Positions 12,703 through 23,515 of a DNA stretch of 64,000 nt are shown one piece after another. The notes beneath the pieces were generated by a model. It was not told the origin of the DNA. It saw nothing but the letters and a program-made list of their open reading frames with translations, and did not search any database. Position 1 is the stretch's first letter; the number at the start of each line of letters is the position of its first letter. A program made the position numbers and the translations under genes. The DNA is taken from positions 1,798,001 through 1,862,000 of the forward strand of contig JAHQRK010000008.1 of assembly GCA_019828595.1 (NCBI GenBank), written 5' to 3'. Source of the stretch: Aphanomyces cochlioides (Eukaryota > Oomycota > Saprolegniomycetes > Saprolegniales > Verrucalvaceae).

Positions 12703-12707
12703 ATTAG
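12703..12707. other. 5-bp target site duplication, left copy (ATTAG)
   Basis: ATTAG directly precedes the 5' LTR, and an identical ATTAG (19487-19491) directly follows the 3' LTR. This fixes the element boundaries and is the usual length for Ty3/gypsy integrase. Confidence 0.95.
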
Positions 12708-12970
12708 TGTAACCGTGCCATGTCTGGCAGGTACATAAGATGAGGGCGCGGTCTGTGCATTGACCTGGCGCCCTGCAGTAGCGGTTCCCCGCGCTCTGCT
12801 GTGTGAACGACTGGCCTTGGGAGGCCACAGAAGTTGAAGCTCCTAGTGAGGCTGTGCGATAGCCAACGAGAAACAAGACAGGAATGAGACTTAGGTTGCT
12901 TTAACTTTAATTCACTCTTACACTTCAGTCGCAGTTCACACGCGCCTGACATCCTCTGCGCCCGGTTACA
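12708..12970 (+). repeat. 5' LTR of the Ty3/gypsy element
   Basis: 263 bp, starting TGTAACCG and ending CGGTTACA. It matches the 3' LTR except for about four positions; three are G to A and one is G to T when read from 5' to 3' LTR. It should hold the promoter and polyadenylation signals. Confidence 0.95.
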
Positions 12971-12972
12971 CC

Positions 12973-12986
12973 TGGTAGCACTCTAG
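12973..12986 (+). other. primer-binding site, tRNA-Met-like
   Basis: TGGTAGCACTCTAG begins 2 bp after the 5' LTR. The TGGTAGCA start resembles the complement of an initiator tRNA-Met 3' end, the common primer of Ty3/gypsy elements. Confidence 0.6.
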
Positions 12987-12999
12987 TTCGTCCAGGACC

Positions 13000-14139
13000 A
13001 TGGACGTTGCGCCCGCAACGTCGACGATCGACGTTTCCCACTTCTCACCCGAACAGCAAGCTACTCTGACCGAGCTGCTTCGCTTGATCCCCGAGAACAT
13101 CGTTCGGGGATTGTTCAGTGGGGTGAACCCTCAAGATCAGATCATAGTCATTGAGAGCTTCCGCCTGCATGGCGAAGCAACCGCGTAGTCAGCGGCCCAT
13201 GCCGCTGCGCAACGCACTCAAGAAGAGGCGGCGTTGCTCTATGAAGCAGACCTGTTGAAGGCCACGGCAAAGATCGCCAGCCTTGAAGAGTCCAACAGGG
13301 ACCTGGCTGACCAAGCCAGACGACCCGAAAACCCCTCACCGGGAATTGACGACATCTTCATCGACTCAAGAGTGTCGCGCGACCGACCTCTGAAGCTCGA
13401 AGTGTCAAAATATGGCGGTGCCGCGGACGAGCACCTGTTCCGCTGGGTTTCCGAAGTGAAACTCGCCCTTCGCGCCCAGCTCGTAACGAACGAGACACTG
13501 CGCGTTGCTTTCGCGCTATCCAACTTGCAAGGTCGAGCCCGAGACTGGGCCTACAACCTTCACATGTTGGACGACGAGGCCTTCCCCACGTTCGAATCCT
13601 TGATTGAACAACTCAAGGAGCAGTACGTTCACTCGAACGTCGAAATGCGCTATCGCGCAAAGTTCAACCAAGCCAAGCAAGGCAAGGGAACTATTCAGGA
13701 GTTTGTGAACGAACTTCGTTCCATCCTCGGGTCCTTCGAGAACTCCTACAATATCGACGAGATCGGTCGAGTCTCGGTCTTTATGTAAGGCCTGAATCAA
13801 GGCCCAGCTCGTGACGAGCTTTTCCGTTTGCAGCCTCAAAGGTTCAATGAGGCAATCAGCATCGCGCTGAACACGGAACATTCGCGCGGTTTGGCGCGCT
13901 CTTCCGGCGGATCCCCCGATGTCTCAGCAGACATGGAGATCTCGCGAATGGAAGCGACCTCTGGTGAAGAGCGCCGCTGTTTCAATTGTGGCCAGACTGG
14001 TCACTTCGCAAGAAAATGCCCTCAGCCTTCGCAGGCGAGGAAGAACCCGAATTACTCCCCACACCGCTCGCGCGGTGGCGCCTATCGTGGGCGTGGGCGT
14101 GGCTACGGCCATCGCCAGGGGAAAGAGAACTCCCAGTAG
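13000..14139 (+). pseudogene. gag: gag of the Ty3/gypsy element, two in-frame stops
   Basis: One reading frame (380 codons) runs from the ATG at 13000 to 14139 and is broken only by TAG at 13186-13188 and TAA at 13786-13788. The middle part (about 13380-13790) is a retrotransposon-gag capsid-like domain, with KYGGAADEHLFRWVSEVK, WAYNLHMLDDEAFPTF and QGKGTIQEFVNELRSI. The last part carries one zinc knuckle, CFNCGQTGHFARKC, followed by an Arg/Gly-rich tail (RSRGGAYRGRGRGYGHR), typical of a nucleocapsid. Gag would form the virus-like particle and bind the RNA. The pol frame lies at -1 relative to gag and overlaps its end, so pol expression probably required a -1 frameshift. Confidence 0.9.
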
Positions 14140-15241
14140 GCGCGGGGCGACCTACTGGGACAACTCTAGGCTCTGATGAAGAGCGTTCCGGCATACCGCC
14201 TGTTCGTCAGAACCTAGCCTCTGACACATTACTGTGTCAATTGGGACAGCATACTACGATGCTGCATGTCGAGATGCCCTTGGAGGGCTTCTCCCGAAAG
14301 CTCCGAGTCTTAATCGACTGTGGAGCGTCGAAGAATTTTGCCCGTCGACAGACGCTCGAAGAGAATGCGAGCCTCTATGCCGAGGTCGACAGCGGCACGT
14401 CTCTGACTGAGACTGTGCGCGTCAAGTTGGGTGATGGGTCGGTAGTGACCGCACCCAAGAGATCAGTGCGCCTGTTAACACAGGTTGGCACGTTCAGTAG
14501 TCTGAAAGACTACTTCGTTATAGACCTAGATGAGCGCTGGGACCTCATCCTAGGCATGGGCTGGTTGGAGAAACACCAGCCCTGCATAAACTGGCGGGCC
14601 AAGACCATCCATGAGGTCGGCCCCGACTTTCTCAAAAGCCATATGGGCATGGAGAGTAATGAGCCCATCCCCTCGCCAGCTGGCGATGAGCAGTTAGCTA
14701 CGCTGCGTCAGCTCCCGGCTACGGGAAAGTCGACACGCCAGGGCGGTCCTATGTCTTCCAAGGAAGATATCGACCGTCAGGCCTTCAACAACACTTGGGC
14801 AAACACCCGACGGACTGGGTTGCCTGTGTACAAGAGTAATGCCCAACGGACCGGGCTTAAAGTCTCCTTCGCGAGTGCACCGACGGACCGCGTGCACGGA
14901 GACGTGATTGTTGAAGAGGATGCGTTGGAGCGCAGTCCTATGCCGACGCTGCCCGTGTCTGGGCGCGTCTTTGTTGAAGATGTCATTTTGTCGCATTGCG
15001 ACTTGACTGAGCTGCCGAAGACAGCTGAAGAAATATGCAGGCTCGAAGAGATGAGCTTTGCCGAGTTTAGAAGTGCTCTGTGCTCCCAGCGCATCACCAG
15101 TATCGCAGTGATACAGAGTGTTGATGAGATTGACCTCTACACGACGTCCGCGGAGGATCCGGACGTAGCTGGCGAGACACTGCCAGCACACTCTCGCGTT
15201 TGGGATAGGCTCCGAATGAGCCCATTTTACCCCCTCGTGAA

Positions 15242-15379
15242 GGCGACATGCTCACGTGGTAGTGGCCACTGTCGAGTGGCACACCACTTTGTCTCTGGCG
15301 TCAGGTCAATCTCATGACGCACGCCCTTGTCCTTGGGCAGTCTCGCGGGAACTTCCTCCGGGAAGATATCCTCGTATTA
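15242..15379 (-). other. internal inversion of about 140 bp within pol
   Basis: The plus strand makes no sense here. The minus strand encodes the expected segment between protease and reverse transcriptase, with YEDIFPEEVPARLPK, then VRHEIDLTPETKWCATRQW and PLPREHV. Before it the plus strand reads FYPLVK, and after it IDSFFAARKK, which are the natural neighbours of that segment in Ty3/gypsy pol. Breakpoints are accurate to a few bases. Confidence 0.85.
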
Positions 15380-17859
15380 GTTCATCGACTCGTTCTTCGC
15401 CGCACGCAAGAAGGCGGGGCACGTACGGGAGAGTACGTCGCCACACTCGAGTCCGACCTTCTGCGTCAAGAAGCCTAGCGGCTCTTGGCGAATCGTTCAT
15501 GCTTATAACAAGCTGAACGCAGCCACCATCCCGGCGCAAACGCCGATTCCCAGGAAAGGTGTCATCATTGACAGCATGGGTGGCTCGACGATCTTTTCAA
15601 CGATCGATCTGCGCGATGGATTCTATCAAATCCTTATGCGCGCATGTGACATTCCCAAGACAGCTGTCTCGACGCCATCGGGCATGCTGTGGGAGTGGCT
15701 GGTGATGCCACAAGGGCTCGCTAATGCCCCAGCGACCTTCAACCGAATGGTCACGCAAAAGTTGCGCCCGCTGCGCGACTTTGCGCCGTCGTACTTCGAC
15801 GACATATACGTGCACAGCCGTGCAGACAAGAATCGCACCGACATGCAAGTCCATTTTGGACACCTGCGGCAGGTCTTTCAGACGCTGCGAGACGCAGGAT
15901 TGTATGCCAACTTACAGAAGTGTATGTTCGGCGTTGACGAAATACCCGTACTCGGGGAGTACGTTGGTATCATTGGATGTCGGCCAGACCCGGCCAAAGT
16001 CACCACGATCACAACTTGGCCTGTCCCGGCCACTGTGACAGAGCTCCGCAGCTGGCTTGGTCTTGCGACCTACCTTCACAAGTTTTCAAAGAACTTTGCC
16101 GACATCGCAGCGCCGCTGACGCGGCTACTAATGAAGGATGTCCAGTGGGACTGGACACAAGAAAGTCAAGAGGCTTTTGACGGCATCAAGGCCAGCCTCA
16201 CGCAAGCGCCGATCCTGGCGTTGCCTGACTTCAATCGACCATTCTCGGTCGTCTGTGATGCATCAGTGCGAGCAAACGGTTGCTGCCTCATGCAAAAGGA
16301 TGACGAGGGTCGTGACCGACCCATCTCCTATCAGTCACGGCAGCTGCGCGCTGCTGAGCGCAACTATCCGGTCCATGACCTCGAATTACTGGCGATGAAA
16401 TACGCCTTGGTCAAATTCCGCATCTACCTTCTCGGCTCGAAGCCGTTTACGGTATACACGATCACGCGTCCTTGCGGACTGCTGTGAACTCGCCGCATAT
16501 CTCTGACCGGATGGCCAGGTGGCTCGCGTTTTTCGCGGAATACAACATGACTGTTGAGTACAAACCAAGTCGTACCAACGTCATTGCAGACGCGCTGTCG
16601 CGCCGTCCAGCGGAGGAGGAACCTCCCTGCCTGTCTGCCATATCCGAAGTCCGTTCGGACTTGTTTGATCGCATTCGAGGATCGTATAGCCTCGATCCCG
16701 CACTTCGCCGGACGATTGATGCCATTACCGCTGGCAAATCACTCTCCACCAAGGTAGTCCAGATCGGACGTTTCACTTTCCACGACGATTTGTTGTGGTA
16801 TTCAGTCACTCCGGGGGACGCCCCACGAGTGGCTGTGCCGTGCGACCCGACCCTCCGTGCGGAGATCATCCGCGAATTTCACGACACCCCGAGCGGCGGC
16901 CATTTTGGCCACGAGAAGACATATCTGTCCGTCGCCCGTTCATTTTCGTGGCCTCGCCTGTATAAGGCGGTGGCACGTTTTGTCGCATCGTGTGGCGTAT
17001 GTCAGGCCGTCAAGGCCGCCCCACGCTCACAGGCTCCGCTGTATCTTCACCCTTGTCGATCGCGCATCCAAGTACCTGATCGCGCTGCCTGTTAAGGCAT
17101 CCGTTACGGCGGAGCAGTCAGCTCGCCTTTTCTTTGACAACATCTATTGTCATTTTGGACTCTCGTCCAGTATCGTCTCGGATCGAGACCCTCGGTTTAC
17201 GTCCCATTTTTGACGAGCGCTGTTCGCACTCTGCGGGACGACGTTAAACATGTCCAGCTCGGACCATCCTGAGTCTGATGGTCAGACCGAACGCGCGAAT
17301 CGCGTTCTCGAAGACATCCTTCGAAGCTATGCCTTGTCTAGGCCGAAAACATGGAGTTCCATGCTGCCAACAGCGTGTTTTGCTTACAACACGTCTGTTC
17401 ATGCGTCAACGGGCTTTACGCCCTTCTACGCGGTGCATTTGAAGCACCCGCGGCTTCCCACGGACGTGGACCGTCCTGTTTTAAGTGTGGGAGGAATCTC
17501 CGATGACGTTCCGCGGCGGACAGCCGCTTCTGTCGAACATTTCGCGTCGTCACGCGAATCATTGCTACTGCGCCTACGCGAGAATATCGCCAGTACTCAA
17601 GCGAAACAGGCCCGTCAGGCCAACAAACACAACCGAGGAAATACAAATGTGTATTCGGTTAGCGACCTAGTCTACGTGCATCGGTCGGTCGTGAAAGGAC
17701 CTAGCGGCCCTTCGAAGCTTCGCTGCCCTTGGTTGGGGCCATTCCCTATTCGAAACGTTATTAGTCCAGTGGACTACGAGCTCGAACTGCCCGATGACTG
17801 GGACATCCATCCCGTCATCTACACGGGCAAGCTCAAGAGACACATACCTCAGGACGCAG

Positions 17860-19073
17860 TTACCCCTTCTTCAGTTCCTCAAACGGAACGTAGTCCTGTC
17901 GGATCTTCGAGTAGAGCGCTTGAAGATGCGCGTCCACACGATCTCTCTCCTTCGCGAGACGCTCAACAAGTAGCTCGAGCTCCGAGCTCTTCTTGTAAAA
18001 ACATTCGCAGTGTACATCCATCGCGCGGGCCCAGTTCTTCAAGCCCTCGGCGGTCGCCGCGTGCTGCTCGCAGAGCTTCGACATCTTCTCGAAGCGCGAT
18101 TGCAAGTCGCGACGCTTCTCGCGCTCAGTCTGGAGCTCGTCTTGAAGGTCCTGAAGCCGACCTTCAAACTCCTGTTCGGAGTGACCAAGTTGGCGGGTCA
18201 GCTCCGCAACTTCATCACGCAGCTGGTACAGATCTTCGTCCAGCGCATATCGCGGGCGGTCCCGACTTGGACTACGCCCCGCCTCTCGGCGCGCGGATTG
18301 TCGCGCAGCGCTGGGGCCAGCACGGCCGCGAGTATCGCCTCCTGGCGCAAAATTCGGAGGCGGCTCGTACGAACACATGGGTGAGAGAAGCGGACCTTGG
18401 TCCAGATCACATAGACTACTCTCAGCTTTTGGTACGTGACAGCGATCGCTCCGACAGTTTCGGCAGCGAGGCGTACCTTCAAGCCATGGCGCTCACGCGC
18501 AAAATTAACAACACACTCTTGGAACTTAGCGTAGTTGTGGGGCCACGTCGTGGTGTCGAGCAGGATACGCGCCAGCATTCGGTTGGCCCAGATGGCCACG
18601 TACTCAAATTTAGTTTCGTCCCGCAAGGGAGAAACAGGAACAAACGCGATCATACCACCAAAGCGGCGCTGGTCTTGTCGGATCGAAGGCTATTCGGCCA
18701 TATCGACGATGACGGGGTTGCATGTTTTCCACAAAGTTACTGCAAAGGCAACCCCCGCCGCAAAATCACTTTTAGAATCGCCGCGCAGGCGAGAAGGCAA
18801 TTGCGCCAACAAATCTCGAAACTTGCCCGGATAGGGCGTGCCACTGCGAGAGGCTGTAAAGCCTGTCATTTGATCAAACGTCAGATCGCATCCTGTGTCG
18901 GATGCCTGACACCGCGCGTGGACACCACCGCCAAGTCGAGTTTGGCCCTACCGGATCCAAAGGTTCTCAAGGTATTAGGCGCGCCCCTGCGCCGGCGCTG
19001 CGCTTTGCTCGCGACTGCCCAGATCGGGCGATGGCGGCGTGTACTCGTAATCAACCTCTTCGTCGGCGTACAT
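17860..19073 (-). pseudogene. antisense reading frame in the Ty3/gypsy 3' region, coiled-coil protein
   Basis: The minus strand carries a decayed protein-like region of about 400 codons. It begins with an acidic N terminus (ATG at 19073, MYADEEVDYEYTPPSPDLGS). Two frame changes near 18970 and 18890 lead to TFDQMTGFTASRSGTPYPGK, then a stop near 18695, then KFEYVAIWANRMLARILLD and PHNYAKFQECVVNFARER. A final intact 172-residue frame (18378-17860) is rich in long charged heptads (LYQLRDEVAELTRQL, LQDLQDELQTEREKRRDL) and predicts a coiled coil. The antisense frames look more like a real protein than the low-complexity sense frame opposite. Antisense genes are known in some plant Ty3 elements such as Grande. 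I do not recognise this one, and its function is unknown. Confidence 0.55.
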
Positions 19074-19213
19074 TTTCGACAATGTTCCTGATTGGCTCAG
19101 CGAGAGCCAATGTGATAGTTGGAACACACCAGTTCCAGTTCAGACGGGACTTTGAAGGGATTACCCCCAGCGAGGGAGGCATTTCTACAAAGCTTACGGG
19201 CTTACGCCCTAAG

Positions 19214-19223
19214 TGTGGGAGGA
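19214..19223 (+). other. polypurine tract
   Basis: The purine-rich stretch GTGGGAGGA directly precedes the 3' LTR, as expected for the plus-strand primer of a Ty3/gypsy element. Confidence 0.6.
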
Positions 19224-19486
19224 TGTAACCGTACCATGTCTGGCAGGTACATAAGATGAGGGCGCGATCTGTGCATTGACCTGGCGCCCTGCAGTAGCGG
19301 TTCCCCGCGCTCTGCTGTGTTAACGACTGGCCTTGGGAGGCCACAGAAGTTGAAGCTCCTAGTGAGGCTGTGCGATAGCCAACGAGAAACAAGACAGGAA
19401 TGAGACTTAGGTTGCTTTAACTTTAATTCACTCTTACACTTCAGTCGCAGTTCACACACGCCTGACATCCTCTGCGCCCGGTTACA
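19224..19486 (+). repeat. 3' LTR of the Ty3/gypsy element
   Basis: 263 bp, the same length as the 5' LTR, and followed by the ATTAG target duplication at 19487-19491. Confidence 0.95.
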
Positions 19487-19491
19487 ATTAG

Positions 19492-20931
19492 GCTCTAAGG
19501 AACTTCAGGTGCGTGGGGGGGCATGGGGAAGTCAGGTAGGGGGGGGGCTTGGGGGGGAAATCAGGCGGAGGAGTGGCATTCGTTCTTGACGACATCGTGG
19601 GGACAACGAGCTCCCCGTGGGATTTATAACTGCAGGTTTCCCCTCAACGAAACTTTAGCTCGAGATTTGTCTTATCGCTGGTTAAAGCTGGCGTACGCTG
19701 CCTTTCGCATTGCAGGGGCATCGTATAGATGTCATTTGAAAGACAAGGACCCAACGCAGACTTTAAGACGACAAGCGCAAGTAACACGAAAGCCGTCGCG
19801 TTGAACGTCGCATTTGCGCTCTAGGCGTTGACTCAAGATGTCTGCGGTAGCAAAGTCGCCGACATTCTGGTTCACGTATCACTGAAACGAGAATGAGCTG
19901 CGTTGGGTAGAGCAGCTACAGCTCTAACGGCCTCTTCTTCCACTTGATTGAGGGAACTGTAGTCTCTGTCCATTCACAGAGAACAACCGCGCTGAATGAC
20001 CGCCGCTGGCAGTGGCGGCTGAATTATCCATCACGATGGAACCTACGATCGAACAATCCCCTTGCGCCTCGTGGCTGTAACAGGCTTGCGGCCTGGGCGA
20101 AAACTTGTCGCGACTTTGTTTCACCGTCATGTTTGCTGAATTTCAACCTCGAGCAACGTGCGCGTAAGTTTGCACAATGTTGGCAACACCAGCACAGACT
20201 GTAATGGGTTTCCTATGTGGAACCCATCTCCGAGGCAGTGGAATTTCCTCCATGCGCTTCCCGTGGTAATTGTAAACCTCGCGTGGGTGCACACATGGAG
20301 GGGTCCGCAATGTCAGCGATTACTCACGGCGGAGATCCTGAGATAGCATCGCACCGCCCGCTTTTTATTCCAAGGGGACAGTAAGCTCTACCACGTTGCG
20401 CAAATATTAAACATGCAATTTGCAGTCGACAGCCTTCCCCACGTCGAACAAGTCGACGAATCGACGAATAGCATGGACAGACTGGCGCAGTCGATTCTGT
20501 CAATCGTCGTCGCGGAAGTCTGCCGCTAATTCGCGCCATCCGACATCTTGGCGACATTGCATGAGAACTGCTCGGTGTCATCATAGAGAGTTCGTCGCAT
20601 CGCACCTACTCGCACCCATATCACAATGTCGATGCCGATGAGTTTGGTGACGACGTGGTGGTCAACGCCTAGCGTGGCTTGACCTTTTCCATTCCTCCCC
20701 GGTGTCCTTTTTCTTTGAGGCTTCCTGGCGCTGTTTGAGTCGTCGCAGTCTCGTCGAGATGCTTGTCGTCCTCGCTGAGAGTGATCGCCGCCCCTGTCGC
20801 TGGCGAGCTGGCGTCAAAGGGATGAGTGTAAAGTCGCTAAAGTTGACTTGAAAGTGCAATAAATTATAGATAATACTCGCGAAGCTACAGCGACGACAGA
20901 GTTGAGAGAGGTAGAGAGGGCTAAGCGGCGT
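19492..20931. other. spacer with G-rich runs, no gene recognised
   Basis: Runs of seven to nine G residues occur near 19515-19560. I found no supported coding region. Confidence 0.4.
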
Positions 20932-21336
20932 CTAATGCAGAGCTAGAGGACCTCCAGTAGCTTGGAGATCGTCTCCAAGTGCATCAATGAGGAACTCGAT
21001 GCATTCGTCGTACTGGACGGTCGTGTCGGTGAACTGGATCGGTTCAATCTTGGCTCCAAGCTCGTCGGTGGAAGTGGTCGCGTGGTGACTTTCCGCCATC
21101 AAACTGCAGCGCATGTGTCGTTGTTGGTGGCGTTTTGCCATCTTGGCGCGGTATTTCTGCGCGTGGGTTCGTAGTTGGCGCACGGTGCGCGTCTTGACGA
21201 TCGCGGCGACGTATTTCCACGGTCCATTTGGGAACATTTGAATGCCCTTGAGGAAGAGCTCGTGTTCTTGTCGTGTCCATCGTCCAGTGGTTTCATACTG
21301 CTGCGACGAAGTAGCGTCGATGTCCGCGTTGGCCAT
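20932..21336 (-). CDS. single-repeat SHAQKYF-type Myb protein 3
   Basis: An intact 134-residue frame with ATG at 21336. The Myb repeat (TGRWTRQEHELF, MFPNGPWKYVAAIVKTRT, RTHAQKYRAKMAKR) spans about residues 17-69, followed by a His/Arg-rich linker. The C-terminal signature is IEPIQFTDTTVQYDECIEF then LIDALGDDL. The upstream region shares a block with Myb gene 4: CCGTGTGGATAAAGTT (plus-strand reading) at 21512-21527, about 176 bp from the start. On the coding strand this contains TATCCACA. The two genes are about 2 kb apart in the same orientation and are probably a tandem duplication. A transcription-factor role is inferred from the domain. Confidence 0.87.
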   Translation of the reverse strand: MANADIDATSSQQYETTGRWTRQEHELFLKGIQMFPNGPWKYVAAIVKTRTVRQLRTHAQKYRAKMAKRHQQRHMRCSLMAESHHATTSTDELGAKIEPIQFTDTTVQYDECIEFLIDALGDDLQATGGPLALH

Positions 21337-21511
21337 GTTGCGAGGAAAAGTACCAAGTCGGACTTGGTGAAAAATGATGAATGAAAGTTGAATCCGTGGT
21401 TTGGCACGGCCGTTGGCAACGTCGTCGAGAGCGTCGTGGCGAGCTTAGTAATGCGCAATGGTGTCCTCATTGGATACACTTTGTGTTGTCATAGAATTCT
21501 CAACGTAGAGG

Positions 21512-21527
21512 CCGTGTGGATAAAGTT
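21512..21527 (-). promoter_or_regulatory. conserved upstream block of Myb gene 3 with TATCCA box
   Basis: A 16-bp block identical to that at 23516-23531, at nearly the same distance from its gene start (about 176 versus 181 bp). Coding-strand reading: AACTTTATCCACACGG. TATCCA is the recognised site of plant SHAQKYF Myb proteins, so self-regulation within the family is possible. Confidence 0.45.
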
Positions 21528-21749
21528 CTGTAGCACAGCCATGCCACGCTGCAAAACGTTGAATTGGCGTCCTTGAACTGGCTCACAACGAGCGGGACCT
21601 CCTCTCTTCTTCGTGTGGTTTGCAACACTCTCTCTGTGGAGGCCTGGTGGGTGTGCCAAATGGCCTGCTGTTTGGCACTCACGCTCCATATCTTGATGTA
21701 GATTGTACGGCTTTTCAAGCTCTCTCGGCGGTCTCTGAGGTCTTTCAGA

Positions 21750-22430
21750 GCCACGTTTCAAGTTGGGCGTCCACCAACTTGGCATCTTCAGCGTGTATCG
21801 TGACATGGAAGGAGTTTCCAAGGTAGCAAGCCATCATGGCGCGTCCGACGCGGTATGTATTCGGTGTCGCCAGGTTTCCATCTGGTGTAATTTCAAAGTC
21901 CAGCTCGATCGTGACAATGCGCAAGACGGTGCTCTCTTCAAGCGTCTTGGAGAGCCTCTAGCTAGCAATCTCGAGCACGAGTTGATGCTCGAGAGCATAC
22001 AGTGAAGGCAGTCCAGCTAGAACCAACTGGAGGCCGTCTCGTTGCTCATCGTTGGTTGGGAGCAACGTCAAGTGTAGTACAGGGCGGCAGGCGGTGGCCT
22101 CGCGCTGTAACACACGCGACCTCCTTGCGCTGGAACAACCTACGAGCTCCTTCAAGGCGGCGGTTGGACAGACCGACGCAGCTGAAAATGATTCCAACGA
22201 GTGGCATCCATCACGTCAACGCTCTCCACGCGTATTTTTGCGACGGAGGACGTCCAGACAACATGCTTCTTGTCGTTGAGACCTCGATGACATTCCTACA
22301 GTACTGTACGCTACACTGTAGTCCATCGTGCATACTCATCTCTAGACGGTTAATCTTGGCCTCCATCGAACGGCGCGACTGAGGAAAGAAAGTCCCGACC
22401 GAGCTAACCCCCTTAGCTAGACGTGAAAAG
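21750..22430 (-). pseudogene. degraded gene of unknown function
   Basis: The minus strand has several protein-like stretches in shifting frames. They include a coiled-coil-like start (MEAKINRLEMSMHDGLQ near 22365), then KKHVVWTSSVAKIRVESVD near 22260. A longer frame (22197-21770) with one in-frame stop near 21960 holds LHLTLLPTNDEQRDGLQL and LRIVTIELDFEITPDGNL. I recognise no family. It may be a decayed gene or a set of exons with introns I could not place. Confidence 0.3.
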
Positions 22431-22975
22431 TGGTGGCTGTGCTGTGTCTGGCGGTGAGAAGCGACGGGAATCGACTTGGAGGGTTGTAGCCCCGTGAGAG
22501 AGTTCACTGGAGTGCAGGGATGTGGTCGCAATCTTGCCGTCCGTTGCGATGAACAGAAAGCACGTGGCTTGACGAAACCATTGACTTTTCGCCACCTGGT
22601 CCAGGGCTTGGCATATGCTTCATTTCCCCCGCAAGGAAGAAGATCAGTCCAGTCGGCACCACGTTGTCGGGTTTAGATTCCAACGACTTCTTTCTCCCCA
22701 TCGCTGTCGTTGTGGACATGGTTTTACCTCCAGCTTGACGGCAGTAAACACCGCGGCCTTTGCAGCGCAACGACTCCAAGAAGGAGCTCTTTCATTAGCG
22801 TAGATTGATCCAGGACAACTTTTCAAAGCGACAAGACGGGATAAATTAAGAGTCACAAGAGCTACATAAGCAGTAGACGCCTTCCAACACATGGATGTAT
22901 CAAGCGCCGACTGCAGTTGCAATCGGCGCCGATGGGTTCAATCGGTAGCCAAGCCGAGGGACGGCTGTGGGTCTT

Positions 22976-23335
22976 TCAAAGCAAGCGGAGGTCGTCTCCA
23001 AGCGCGTCAATGAGGAACGCAATGCAGTCGTCGTCTTGCGTCGTTGTTTCGGAAAACTTGATGGGCTCAATCTTGGTCATGTCGTCTGCAATGTCGTGGG
23101 AGTAGACGACGCTGCGCCTCATGGCCAATTGGTACTGTCGGCGGGCGAGTTTCTGGCGGTATTTTTGCGCATGCGTTCGGAGTTGTCGCTCCGTGCGCGT
23201 CTTGACAATGGCAGCGACTCGCTTCCAGGGGCCTTTTGGGTACAATGTAATGCCCGTGAGGAAGCGTTCGTGTTCTTGGTGTGTCCACGTGCCCGTGCCT
23301 TCTTTTTGCTTGGTCGAGGAGATTGTGCGGGGCAT
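22976..23335 (-). CDS. single-repeat SHAQKYF-type Myb protein 4
   Basis: 119 residues from the ATG at 23335. The frame extends upstream to 23383 without an ATG, so 23335 was chosen. The Myb repeat reads GTGTWTHQEHERF, LYPKGPWKRVAAIVKTRTE, RTHAQKYRQKLARR, at about residues 12-65. The C-terminal signature is IEPIKFSETTTQDDDCIAF then LIDALGDDLR. Compared with protein 3, the linker is shorter and the repeat start (GTGTW) is closer to that of proteins 5 and 6. It shares the upstream TATCCA block with gene 3. Confidence 0.87.
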   Translation of the reverse strand: MPRTISSTKQKEGTGTWTHQEHERFLTGITLYPKGPWKRVAAIVKTRTERQLRTHAQKYRQKLARRQYQLAMRRSVVYSHDIADDMTKIEPIKFSETTTQDDDCIAFLIDALGDDLRLL

Positions 23336-23515
23336 ATCTGCGTTTTGCGTTGCCTTTGGTAAAATGAGAAATGAGGGATCCAAAGGGGAGAGCTGCTGTT
23401 TAACAATCCGTTGGCCTCGTGCAGAGTACTAATGCGCAGTGTCGTCGAGTGGGTCCAACGCCAGTAGAACCAATGTTGGACGCAGCTCCAAAGCTTGGAA
23501 TACACAGCGTAAAGT

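Larger units (their letters stand above)
13986..19091 (+). pseudogene. pol: pol of the Ty3/gypsy element (PR-RT-RH-IN), multiply broken
   Basis: The protease shows VLIDCGASKNF, where Cys replaces the Ser or Thr of the D-S/T-G-A site, and DLILGMGWLEKHQPCINW. Reverse transcriptase follows (IDLRDGFYQI, MPQGLANAPATFNRM, catalytic SYFDDIYVHS), then RNase H (FSVVCDASVRANGC). A single-base deletion near 16460 shifts the frame inside RNase H. Integrase keeps its HHCC finger (about 16877-17010). A deletion near 17040 then removes the segment with the first catalytic Asp, the second Asp region reads IVSDRDPRF, and TGA at 17211-17213 replaces an expected Trp codon. The Glu region is ESDGQTERANRVLEDIL. 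The sense frame stays open to 19091. Its last part is Ser/Arg/Pro-rich with a weak chromodomain-like stretch (QHGREYRLL, TNTWVREADL), but that region overlaps an antisense frame. The stops at 15315 and 15378 lie in an inverted segment. Confidence 0.9.
12708..19486 (+). mobile_element. complete Ty3/gypsy LTR retrotransposon (6,779 bp), defective
   Basis: The element has two 263-bp LTRs, a primer-binding site, gag, then pol in the order protease, reverse transcriptase, RNase H, integrase (the Ty3/gypsy order), a purine-rich tract and a 5-bp duplication of ATTAG. The LTRs begin TGTAACCG and end CGGTTACA. I count about four differences between them, which suggests a fairly recent insertion. The coding part is nevertheless badly broken: two stops in gag, an inverted segment in pol, a 1-bp deletion in RNase H, loss of the first catalytic Asp region of integrase and a stop in integrase. 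The copy probably moved using proteins supplied by another element. Confidence 0.95.

Noticed and set aside
22920..22950. GGGTTCAATC resembling a tRNA T-loop
   Set aside because: No matching acceptor, D or anticodon arm surrounds it.
22967..23362. 131-codon plus-strand frame
   Set aside because: It is the antisense shadow of Myb gene 4.
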